Shown piece after piece: positions 1 to 6,756 of a DNA stretch of 15,466 nucleotides. Made by a program: the position numbers and the translations under genes. Origin of the DNA: Deltaproteobacteria bacterium (GTDB lineage: Bacteria > Bdellovibrionota_C > UBA2361 > JAAYZI01); assembly GCA_012514925.1 (NCBI GenBank), contig JAAYZI010000265.1, positions 1 to 15,466 on the forward strand, given 5' to 3'. Every line of letters begins with the position of its first letter. Position 1 is the first letter of the stretch. The notes under the pieces were generated by a model that did no database searches, was not told the origin of the DNA, and worked only from the letters and a program-made list of their open reading frames with translations.

Positions 1-84
1 AGTACCGTATCAGTCAGACGTCGGTGGAGTCTCTGGCGGGGTTGTTGTAGCTCTATCCTTTTATGCTGAAGGTAAATATCCGAT

Positions 85-106
85 CAGGGGGGCGACCACC
101 CCCCTG
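85..106. terminator. GC-rich hairpin downstream of the hexokinase gene
   Basis: An 8-bp perfect inverted repeat, CAGGGGGG and CCCCCCTG, encloses a 6-base loop (CGACCA). It lies about 70 bases past the stop codon of the minus-strand hexokinase gene, a sensible place for transcription to end. Neither strand shows the T-run of a classical Rho-independent terminator after the stem. It may be a T-less terminator, an RNA 3'-end stabiliser, or part of an element that continues leftward. Confidence 0.35.
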
Positions 107-129
107 TAAACGTGACCTCGTCTAGGCCA

Positions 130-152
130 CCCCGTACGAAAGTTCGTCGGGG
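130..152. terminator. Second hairpin downstream of the hexokinase gene
   Basis: CCCCG and ACGA pair with TCGT and CGGGG around an AAGT loop, with one unpaired T at 135, giving 9 base pairs. It lies between the hexokinase stop and the hairpin at 85-106. No T-run follows on either strand, so termination is an inference from position and stem strength only. Confidence 0.3.
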
Positions 153-177
153 CACCGCTACGAGTTTGTGAGTCCTA

Positions 178-1650
178 TCACCCCAATTTTGAAGTCTGCT
201 CTTTAGCCGCTAGTTCACTGGCGAGAAACTCCGCTAAGCCTTGCGTGGGCACGCTGATCTTTTCTTTATCGCCGCCTCGATCAATCAAGATCTCCTCTCG
301 AAGTTCAAAATGAAGTGTGGCTTTTGCTCCGATCAGCTCTCGCAATGTGGACTCCATGATTTCCTGGTATCCATCGTTTAGGCGTGCTTGGGAGCTGTCA
401 AGCGAGAGGGTCACTTCATTTTTGCGCCGCAGTGCGTCGTAGAGCGAAAAGTACGCCATGCCGGCGGCCGCCATGCCGCCGCGTTCGATCAGCGCCGCTC
501 CAATTTCACGCAATGCCTGAATGGCCTCGGCCCCAAGCGCTTTTTGCTCAGTAAGTTCCGTTACTAAGGGAGTGCTCTCAGAATTACGATTTACCAAGGC
601 GCTGAAATCTTTGCCGCCAAGGAGCGTAACTTTGCCTTGCGAACGAGCTTCGGAAATGCGCTCCGCCAGCGGTTGCAGTTGTTGCGCACCCTGTTTGGCA
701 AAAGTGAGGACGTAATTTTCGAGGAGCTCTGGCAGCCACTTACCCGCAAGTAGTCCTTCCAAAGTCGGTTGGCATAGCCGCCGTTCAAGTTCGCCATCCT
801 GATAGCGATCTACGGTCACAATGTCAGCGCTAGTAAGGCAATCTGTTGGAACCTTAAAGTGAGCTCCGAATTCGGTATTATAGATGTTGCCGTCGTCGGC
901 CACGGCTGTGCAGTTGGCACCGGTAGAGGCTACCATGCCCGCATCTGCGCCGGGGGTGGCTGCCAGCGTGAAGATCGTATCATTCCCGAGTACAAAAACT
1001 TTTGGTTTGAGGCCTCGCGCTTCAAAAGCCTCAAGAAAAGGCTTCCCGAGAAGGTCCCCATCCTTTAATCCCTTTAGAAACTTTTCTCCTTTTTGGTAAG
1101 CGCTCTTTTCCGTAATGCCGGTGGCTTCTCCGTCAACTCCACTCACCGCACCTGTTAACCGTTTACCGCGGAGGGCATTAGACCATACCATGCCGATCCC
1201 TTCGATCTTTTCAAGCTCAACTCCGCTATCTCGAAATTTATTAGTGGTGATCTCAGCGAGAGTTTTTGTGAAAGGCGCAAATCCTTCAACTTTTGCAGCG
1301 CGTACGATCTCGCCATTATCTAGATCACACAACACTTTCCAATCGTGGGTCCCACCGGGATTGAAGTTTACTAGAGTTGCCCTGGTATGGGAGCCGCCGA
1401 CGTCGACGATCAGAAAAGAGGCTTCTCGTTCGAGCTGCATCCGTACCTGAGAGAGTCCGCTGGGATCGTATGCGCACTTTGGTCCGTCCTCGCCGTGCTT
1501 GGCGCGGTTTAGCATTTCGATTCCGTGTGCGATAAAAGACGGGAAGTCCTGTTTAAACAGATCAAATTTCAATTCTGTGAGAAGCTCTTTTGCAGTGCGG
1601 AAACGGTCATAGGAGTGACCGGTTTTAGTGTCGTGATGCATACTAGTCAT
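178..1650 (-). CDS. Hexokinase, eukaryotic-type family
   Basis: A 490-residue cytosolic sugar kinase, predicted to phosphorylate glucose or another hexose with ATP to the 6-phosphate. Residues 1-77 are a poorly conserved N-terminal part. The phosphate-binding loop is DVGGSHTR at 83-90 (family form is close to GGTNFR). GNDT at 222-225 carries the probable catalytic Asp224. STGANC at 242-247 matches the GTGxNA nucleotide loop. Glu260 in NTEFGAHF matches the glucose-binding Glu. RGGMAAAGMAYF at 390-401 and the stretch LDSSQARLNDGYQ at 417-429 match the large domain of hexokinases. The length fits single-unit hexokinases (about 440-500). ATG at 1650 has GGAG eight bases upstream (complement of 1659-1662). 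The stop is TGA. It points away from the ribosomal genes and shares with them only the 700-base divergent region. Family assignment is firm, but substrate preference is not shown by the sequence. Confidence 0.85.
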   Translation of the reverse strand: MTSMHHDTKTGHSYDRFRTAKELLTELKFDLFKQDFPSFIAHGIEMLNRAKHGEDGPKCAYDPSGLSQVRMQLEREASFLIVDVGGSHTRATLVNFNPGGTHDWKVLCDLDNGEIVRAAKVEGFAPFTKTLAEITTNKFRDSGVELEKIEGIGMVWSNALRGKRLTGAVSGVDGEATGITEKSAYQKGEKFLKGLKDGDLLGKPFLEAFEARGLKPKVFVLGNDTIFTLAATPGADAGMVASTGANCTAVADDGNIYNTEFGAHFKVPTDCLTSADIVTVDRYQDGELERRLCQPTLEGLLAGKWLPELLENYVLTFAKQGAQQLQPLAERISEARSQGKVTLLGGKDFSALVNRNSESTPLVTELTEQKALGAEAIQALREIGAALIERGGMAAAGMAYFSLYDALRRKNEVTLSLDSSQARLNDGYQEIMESTLRELIGAKATLHFELREEILIDRGGDKEKISVPTQGLAEFLASELAAKEQTSKLG

Positions 1651-1806
1651 ATCAATTACTCCGTTTTGAAAATACCAGGACTAAAGTTTACTTACGCCAT
1701 AGAGGCGTTTTAACAGTTGGTATAGCATCTCATATAGAGGCAGGATTCTGTTAGAGAAATCTGTGCACGATTCCGGCGAAGCCCCAGCGCTGTTTTTGTG
1801 TATCCG

Positions 1807-1820
1807 GTAACCGCTTACGT
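1807..1820. promoter_or_regulatory. LacI-family-like operator, copy 1
   Basis: GTAACCGCTTACGT. The first 12 bases form an imperfect dyad around a central CG (GTAACC versus GGTTAC, 5 of 6 positions), the layout typical of LacI/GalR-family operators. A 12-of-14 identical copy lies 44 bases to the right. It lies about 160 bases upstream of the hexokinase start. Assignment to a regulator is inference. Confidence 0.35.
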
Positions 1821-1827
1821 AAATATT

Positions 1828-1845
1828 ACTTTCTCTGGAGAAAGT
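1828..1845. promoter_or_regulatory. 18-base dyad ACTTTCTC-TG-GAGAAAGT
   Basis: Two perfect 8-base arms are separated by two bases. It sits between the two GTAACCG copies, 7 and 5 bases from each. As DNA it looks like an operator for a dimeric regulator. As RNA it could fold to a 7-bp stem with a 4-base loop. It has no T-run, so I do not call it a terminator. Confidence 0.35.
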
Positions 1846-1850
1846 GAAAT

Positions 1851-1864
1851 GTAACCGTTCACGT
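1851..1864. promoter_or_regulatory. LacI-family-like operator, copy 2
   Basis: GTAACCGTTCACGT is the second copy of the motif at 1807-1820 and again has a central CG. Its dyad is weaker (4 of 6 positions). The two copies are 44 bases apart start to start, about four helical turns, compatible with cooperative or looping repression. Function is inferred. Confidence 0.3.
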
Positions 1865-1982
1865 ATGCGAATAGTTACGAAGCAATTATGGTGTGCTTTC
1901 AGTAAGTTACGGAAGTCGATTGCAAACCTAGCCGCTTTAGCAGGGGCTTGTCAGATAAAGGTTTAGAACTTCGGCGGTTTAA

Positions 1983-2010
1983 TTGACATTTTTCAAACTT
2001 AGATGATAGT
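1983..2010 (+). promoter_or_regulatory. Candidate sigma-70 promoter for the str operon
   Basis: A consensus -35 box TTGACA at 1983-1988 is followed after 16 bases by GATAGT at 2005-2010 (4 of 6 matches to TATAAT). If used, the rpsL mRNA would carry a leader of about 330 bases. The -10 box is mediocre, and promoters closer to rpsL cannot be excluded. Confidence 0.35.
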
Positions 2011-2350
2011 TAAATGCACCCTCATTTGGAACCGCAGAGAGTTTGAGTAATAGGTGGAAACACTGTAGCCTTGGCCTCTTAGCGGGACCTAGTGAACAGC
2101 GGGTGAGATGCAAGGCTCCTATTCCTGGGGGGGTAATCATCTCGTGATGTCGTTTGCAATATTGCTGCCTGATTGGTCGGTGTGATTGGTAAGTCGCGCT
2201 GATGCTTGAAAGTTGCATCCAGGAAAAGCAGCAAAAATAAAACTATCGATAGGCGGTTTGCGTTTTCACGTAGATCGCAGTTTGCGCGGAATTGTGTCCG
2301 AGAGGACGAAAGGCGCGCGGTGTGTGAGAGTGCTTTAGAGGACGGTTCTT

Positions 2351-2722
2351 ATGCCGACGATTAACCAGCTTGTCAGAAAGCGTCGCTTAGTGCAGCGCAG
2401 CAAGACCAACAGTCCTGCCTTAATGGGGTGTCCACAGAGGCGGGGGGTTTGTACACGTGTGTACACGCAAGCGCCGAAAAAGCCTAATTCTGCGTTGAGA
2501 AAGGTGGCGCGGGTGAGGTTGACCACCGGCGCAGAGGTCACTAGTTACATACCTGGGGTGGGGCACAACCTACAGGAGCACTCGGTGGTGCTTATCCGGG
2601 GCGGACGTGTCACGGATTTGCCAGGAGTGCGTTACCACATTATCCGGGGCAAGTTAGAAGCTCAGGGTGTGCAAGATCGAAAACAGAGCCGGTCTAAATA
2701 TGGAGCTAAGCGACCGAAGTAA
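2351..2722 (+). CDS. rpsL: 30S ribosomal protein S12
   Basis: Decoding-centre protein of the small subunit, 123 residues and colinear with the family. The block CTRVYTQAPKKPNSALRK (34-51) with Lys43 and the block GHNLQEHSVVLIRGGR (71-86) are intact, as is Asp89, the residue methylthiolated in many bacteria. Position 88, normally Lys, is Thr here (codon 2612-2614, ACG). Changes at Lys88 are a classical cause of streptomycin resistance, so this protein may confer it naturally. ATG is preceded by AGAGGA at 2337-2342 with 8-base spacing. It is the first gene of the rightward cluster and ends with TAA. Identity is certain. Confidence 0.98.
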   Translation: MPTINQLVRKRRLVQRSKTNSPALMGCPQRRGVCTRVYTQAPKKPNSALRKVARVRLTTGAEVTSYIPGVGHNLQEHSVVLIRGGRVTDLPGVRYHIIRGKLEAQGVQDRKQSRSKYGAKRPK

Positions 2723-2786
2723 GATGATCTACGATGGTCTGTGATGGAATGAGAGCGCAGTAGGACTAGAGGGAGATTAGAGCACA

Positions 2787-3257
2787 ATGACCAGGAAAAA
2801 AAGGGATTTCACACGAGAGATTCTGCCGGACCCCAAATATGGAGACTTGGGTGTTGCCCGGGCGATTAATGTGATTATGCGTCAGGGTAAGAAAGGCATC
2901 GCTGAGAAGGCCATCTATGGGGCTTTGGATGTGGTACAGCAGAAGTTAAATATGGATCCGCTCGAAGCCTTTCATAAGGCGGTAGAGAATATTATGCCGC
3001 TGGTTGAGGTGCGTTCGAGGAGAGTGGGAGGAGCAACTTACCAGGTGCCGACGGAAGTGCCCTCCAAGCGTGGTGAGGCTTTGGCTTTACGGTGGATGTT
3101 AAGTTCCGCCAATTCCCGCAGTGAGCACGGGCTTTCCGGAAAATTGGCGGGAGAGATTATGGATGCTTTTAACCGGCGCGGCGCGGCGGTTAAAAAGCGC
3201 GAGGATACGCATAAGATGGCAGAGGCCAATAAAGCCTTCGCTCATTTTAGGTGGTAG
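2787..3257 (+). CDS. rpsG: 30S ribosomal protein S7
   Basis: Assembly-initiating protein that binds the 3' major domain of 16S rRNA and forms part of the head and E site, 156 residues, the usual bacterial length. The family's beta-hairpin block EVRSRRVGGATYQVP lies at 74-88, and the protein ends in the typical FAHFRW. It starts at ATG with a purine-rich AGAGGGAG about 11 bases upstream. It lies 64 bases after rpsL, the gap where S7 represses translation in Escherichia coli. I do not see an obvious copy of that S7-binding fold here. The stop is TAG. Confidence 0.98.
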   Translation: MTRKKRDFTREILPDPKYGDLGVARAINVIMRQGKKGIAEKAIYGALDVVQQKLNMDPLEAFHKAVENIMPLVEVRSRRVGGATYQVPTEVPSKRGEALALRWMLSSANSRSEHGLSGKLAGEIMDAFNRRGAAVKKREDTHKMAEANKAFAHFRW

Positions 3258-3352
3258 GGCTTGTCTTAATATTGAACGTTGTGGTGTTTGAGGCCGCAGT
3301 GTTTGGTACAGATGTTTTAAGATCGTAGATGCTTTGGGATAGGAAGAAGGAC

Positions 3353-5452
3353 GTGGCTGTAGTTGATTTAAAGAAGGTGCGCAATATCGGTATCATGGCG
3401 CACATAGACGCCGGTAAGACCACGACCAGCGAGCGCATCTTATTTTATACCGGTATTAATTACCGTTTGGGCGAGGTGCACGACGGAGCCGCCACCATGG
3501 ATTACATGGAGTTGGAGCAGGAAAGGGGCATTACGATTACTTCTGCGGCGACTACTTGTGAATGGCGTGGTTCGGACAATCGGCGGCCAGCTCATGTGAT
3601 CAATATTATTGACACTCCCGGCCACGTTGATTTTACGATTGAAGTAGAGCGCAGTTTGCGGGTTTTAGACGGCGCGGTGGCTGTTTTTGACGCGGTTTCC
3701 GGGGTGGAGCCTCAGTCTGAAACGGTTTGGCGTCAGGCCAACAAATTCGGCGTGCCTCGTATCTGCTTTATAAACAAGATGGATCGTATCGGCGCTGATT
3801 TTCAAAAAAGCGTAGAATCGATTGAAACCAAATTGCACGCCAAAGCGGTGCCTGTGCAGATCCCGTGGGGGGGTGAGAGTGCTTTTGTGGGAATGGTCGA
3901 TCTTGTCGAGATGAAGGCCTATCGTTTTTGGGAGGAGAATAGGAACACGCTCTTTGAAGCGCTTCCGATTCCTGAAGAATTGAAGGAGCAGGCTCAAAGC
4001 GCGCGCGAATATCTGATTGAAGCCGTTTCTGAGGTGAATGAAGAGATTCTTGATAAGTATGTTAACCATGAAGAAATCGGCGCACAGGAGCTGCGGGTTG
4101 CGCTACGCAGTGCCGTTTTGAAGATGGAGATTTTTCCTGTGCTGTGCGGCAGCGCCTTTAAAAATAAGGGAGTGCGACTGCTCTTGGATGCAGTGCTGGA
4201 TTATCTTCCCAGCCCAGTGGACGTGCCGCCGGTACTCGGTTCGCCGCAGAATGCATCAAAGGAAGAGGAGGGTACTCTTACGCGCAAGCCCGACGGGAAC
4301 GAGCCGTTCTCAGCGCTGGCGTTTAAAATTATCAGCGATCCGTACGTGGGAGTGCTAACTTTTTTCCGGGTATACTCCGGGAAAGCAGTTTCAGGTCAAA
4401 CTGTTTTAAATGCTACCCGAGGGCATCGCGAGCGCATGGGGCGCATTCTTAGGATTCATGCTGACAAGCGTGAGGATGTGAAGGAGATTACAGCTGGGTT
4501 TATCGGTGCCACGGTTGGGCTCAAAGAGACTGTTACCGGAGATACTTTGTGCGACCTCGATTCTCCCATTGTTTTTGAGAGTATTTACGCGCCAGAGCCC
4601 GTAATTAGCGTGGCGATTGAGCCAAAAACAAAGGCGGACGAGCAGAGAATGGGGGTCGCGCTCTCTAAGCTCACTAAAGAAGACCCCTCGCTTAAGATGT
4701 ATGTCGATCAAGAGTCTGGTCAGACCGTTATCGCCGGTATGGGCGAGTTGCATTTGGATATTATAAAGCAGCGGTTGTTTAGAGAGTTCGGGGTAGATAG
4801 CACTGTAGGTAAGCCGCAGGTGGCGTACCGTGAAACGATTACGCAAAAGGTGGAGCACCAGCTCCGTTACGCTAAGCAAACCGGCGGGCGCGGGCAGTAC
4901 GCAGAAGTCTTCTTGCGGGTGGAGCCTCAGGAGCGTGCAAAGGGCTTTGAGTTCGTAGATGAGATAAAGGGCGGAGTTATCCCGAAAGAGTATATTCCGG
5001 CTGTAAAAAATGGAGTGATAGGGGCTCTGGGAGCTGGGGTTTTAGCTGGGTTCCCGGTGATTGATATTAAAGTCACGCTTTATTATGGTAGCTTCCACGA
5101 GGTGGATTCGAGCGAGATGGCCTTTAGAATCTGCGCTTCAATGTGCCTTAAAGAGGCTTGCCGTAAGGCTAAGATGAGCATCCTTGAACCGATCATGTCT
5201 TTAGAGGTACTGTGCCCCGATGATTTTGTGAGCAACGTGATTGGTGATTTGAACCGGCGACGGGGGAAGATTTTAGGGATGACGCCGCGAGCTGGCGCTC
5301 AAGCGATTCAGGCTTACGTGCCGTTGGCGGAGATGTTTGGTTACGCCACCGATTTGCGGTCGAGTTCGCAAGGGCGTGCGATTTTTACAATGGAGTATGA
5401 CCACTACGAGCCTGTGCCCACGCATATTGCTGAAAGTATGTTGGCTAAGTAG
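3353..5452 (+). CDS. fusA: Translation elongation factor G (EF-G)
   Basis: Five-domain GTPase that drives translocation of tRNA and mRNA, and ribosome recycling with RRF. I prefer the GTG at 3353 (699 residues). AGGAAGAAGG at 3341-3350 lies just ahead of it, and the protein then begins close to the normal RNIG block. The upstream ATG at 3329 would add 8 residues without a visible ribosome-binding site. In the 699 numbering, the P-loop AHIDAGKT is at 16-23, the canonical switch I ELEQERGITI at 53-62, DTPGH at 87-91 and NKMD at 141-144. The C-terminal part has GGRGQYAEV and the domain IV tip SFHEVDSSEMAF. Its fully normal switch I contrasts with the altered one in the neighbouring EF-Tu. The gene lies 95 bases after rpsG and ends with TAG. 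Confidence 0.97.
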   Translation: MAVVDLKKVRNIGIMAHIDAGKTTTSERILFYTGINYRLGEVHDGAATMDYMELEQERGITITSAATTCEWRGSDNRRPAHVINIIDTPGHVDFTIEVERSLRVLDGAVAVFDAVSGVEPQSETVWRQANKFGVPRICFINKMDRIGADFQKSVESIETKLHAKAVPVQIPWGGESAFVGMVDLVEMKAYRFWEENRNTLFEALPIPEELKEQAQSAREYLIEAVSEVNEEILDKYVNHEEIGAQELRVALRSAVLKMEIFPVLCGSAFKNKGVRLLLDAVLDYLPSPVDVPPVLGSPQNASKEEEGTLTRKPDGNEPFSALAFKIISDPYVGVLTFFRVYSGKAVSGQTVLNATRGHRERMGRILRIHADKREDVKEITAGFIGATVGLKETVTGDTLCDLDSPIVFESIYAPEPVISVAIEPKTKADEQRMGVALSKLTKEDPSLKMYVDQESGQTVIAGMGELHLDIIKQRLFREFGVDSTVGKPQVAYRETITQKVEHQLRYAKQTGGRGQYAEVFLRVEPQERAKGFEFVDEIKGGVIPKEYIPAVKNGVIGALGAGVLAGFPVIDIKVTLYYGSFHEVDSSEMAFRICASMCLKEACRKAKMSILEPIMSLEVLCPDDFVSNVIGDLNRRRGKILGMTPRAGAQAIQAYVPLAEMFGYATDLRSSSQGRAIFTMEYDHYEPVPTHIAESMLAK

Positions 5453-5484
5453 GCAGGCAGCGTGAGTGGATTGGATGATTTGTG

Positions 5485-5513
5485 TTAGGATTTGGGAGCT
5501 AATTGGATTTAAT
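5485..5513 (+). promoter_or_regulatory. Weak candidate promoter ahead of tuf
   Basis: TTAGGA at 5485-5490 and TTTAAT at 5508-5513 (5 of 6 to TATAAT) are separated by 17 bases in the 92-base fusA-tuf gap. Only the -10 box is good. EF-Tu is needed in large excess over ribosomal proteins, so an extra promoter here would make sense, but the sequence alone is not decisive. Confidence 0.22.
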
Positions 5514-5544
5514 GGAGTTGTTTAAATAATAAACGGAGCGCACT

Positions 5545-6741
5545 ATGGCTAAGAAAAAATTTGATCGTACTAAGCCTCACGTCAATGTTGGAACGATTGG
5601 GCACGTCGATCACGGTAAGACGACTTTAACGGCTGCGATTTTAAAAACCCAGGCGACCAAGGGTCAGGCGGTTGTTAAGAGCTATGCCGACATCGCCAAG
5701 GGCGGGACGGTCAGAGACGCCACTAAGACGTTAACGATTGCAAGCGCGCACGTGGAGTATGAGTCTGATAATCGCCACTACGCGCACGTTGATTGCCCTG
5801 GGCACGCTGACTACGTCAAGAACATGATTACCGGGGCGGCCCAGATGGACGGAGCGATTCTGGTGGTCAGCGCTTCGGACGGACCGATGCCACAAACTCG
5901 CGAGCATATTTTGTTGGCGCGTCAGGTGGATGTCCCCAAGATTGTAGTTTTTCTCAATAAGGTGGATCTTGTCGATGATGAGGAGCTCTTGGATCTGGTC
6001 GAGATGGAAGTGATTGACCTTTTGAAAGAATACGGATTCCCGGGTGATGAGACTCCGATTATCCGTGGCAGCGCCCTCAAGGCTCTAAACGGTGAGGACT
6101 CAGAGATCGGCATGGGCAGCATCGCCAAGCTTATGACTGCTATTGATGAGTTTATTCCGCTTCCGACGCGTGATGTTGACAAGACCTTCTTGATGCCGGT
6201 TGAGGATGTGTTCTCGATTGAAGGACGCGGCACGGTGGCAACTGGAAGGATCGAACGCGGGGTCGTGAAGGTCGGCGAAGAAGTTGAGATCGTAGGGCTG
6301 CGCGATACTGTTAAGACAGTGGTGACTGGCGTTGAGATGTTTAATAAGACCCTCGACCAGGGTGAAGCTGGCGACAACGTCGGGCTGCTTCTGCGTGGTA
6401 TGAAGCGTAACGAGATCGAACGTGGTCAGGTGATCGCTCAGAAGGGTTCGATAACACCTCACAGAAAGTTCAAGGGCGAAGCTTACATCCTTAAGAAGGA
6501 GGAGGGTGGACGTCATAAACCTTTCTTCTCCGGATATCGTCCCCAGTTTTACTTCCGAACCACGGATGTAACTGGGTCGATTAAACTTCCGGAAGGGGTA
6601 GAGATGGCCATGCCAGGCGACCACATCAACTTGGATGTGGAGTTGCACCAGCCGATTGCGCTTGAGAAACAGGTGCGCTTTGCGGTGCGTGAAGGCGGCC
6701 GTACGGTTGGCTCCGGAGTTGTAACTGAAGTTGTGGGGTAA
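5545..6741 (+). CDS. tuf: Translation elongation factor Tu with divergent switch I
   Basis: GTPase that delivers aminoacyl-tRNA to the ribosomal A site, 398 residues (usual 393-400). The P-loop GHVDHGKT (19-26), DCPGH (83-87, catalytic His87) and NKVD (138-141) are canonical. Domains 2 and 3 are strongly conserved through GYRPQFYFRTTDVTG and REGGRTVGSG. The exception is switch I at 47-65, YADIAKGGTVRDATKTLTI, where nearly all EF-Tu have a form close to DxAPEEKARGITI. The Mg-coordinating Thr aligns with Thr64, but the Arg-Gly before it is Lys-Thr and the acidic Glu-Glu pair is gone. The region is two residues longer than in E. coli. The other two frames do not encode the canonical motif, so this is not a sequencing frameshift. 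The ribosome-binding site is ACGGAG at 5533-5538 and the stop is TAA. Confidence 0.97.
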   Translation: MAKKKFDRTKPHVNVGTIGHVDHGKTTLTAAILKTQATKGQAVVKSYADIAKGGTVRDATKTLTIASAHVEYESDNRHYAHVDCPGHADYVKNMITGAAQMDGAILVVSASDGPMPQTREHILLARQVDVPKIVVFLNKVDLVDDEELLDLVEMEVIDLLKEYGFPGDETPIIRGSALKALNGEDSEIGMGSIAKLMTAIDEFIPLPTRDVDKTFLMPVEDVFSIEGRGTVATGRIERGVVKVGEEVEIVGLRDTVKTVVTGVEMFNKTLDQGEAGDNVGLLLRGMKRNEIERGQVIAQKGSITPHRKFKGEAYILKKEEGGRHKPFFSGYRPQFYFRTTDVTGSIKLPEGVEMAMPGDHINLDVELHQPIALEKQVRFAVREGGRTVGSGVVTEVVG

Positions 6742-6756
6742 AAGAGAGGAAGGCTT

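Larger units (their letters stand above)
1..177. other. Non-coding stretch downstream of the hexokinase gene
   Basis: No open reading frame with protein-family character is visible in this left edge of the window. It lies 3' of the minus-strand hexokinase gene. Its only clear structure is two GC-rich inverted repeats, listed separately. I looked for a tRNA cloverleaf and found none. Whatever gene lies further left is outside the window. Confidence 0.6.
1651..2350. other. 700-base divergent intergenic region between hexokinase and rpsL
   Basis: This region must hold the promoters of the leftward hexokinase gene and of the rightward str operon. I see no convincing gene. A 79-codon minus-strand frame at 1979-2218 has no recognisable protein character. 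The left half (1800-1980) has repeated GTAACCG motifs, an 18-base dyad and a nested stem. The right half has a consensus TTGACA at 1983 and smaller stems: AGCCTTG/CAAGGCT at 2067-2117, GATGC/GCATC at 2201-2219, and GTCC-GAGA-GGAC at 2296-2307. A structured 5' leader of the str mRNA is possible. None of the riboswitch or housekeeping RNA families I can recall fits. Confidence 0.5.

Noticed and set aside
1..177. A tRNA or other housekeeping RNA in the left edge
   Set aside because: The stems do not form a cloverleaf, and no conserved T-arm or other RNA signature was found.
1694..1711. ACGCC/GGCGT stem followed by TTTT as a terminator
   Set aside because: The stem has only 5 bp and there is no plus-strand gene for it to end. 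It lies in the hexokinase upstream region.
1979..2218. 79-codon minus-strand reading frame in the divergent region
   Set aside because: No family resemblance, odd composition (many His, Arg and Pro), and it overlaps the candidate str promoter and leader.
3329..3352. Upstream ATG as the start of fusA
   Set aside because: No ribosome-binding site precedes it, while GTG 3353 has AGGAAGAAGG at the right distance and gives the usual EF-G N-terminus.
5683..5739. Frameshift or sequencing error as the cause of the odd EF-Tu switch I
   Set aside because: Both flanks stay in frame, the other two frames here hit stops and do not encode the canonical motif, and the changes are spread over many codons.
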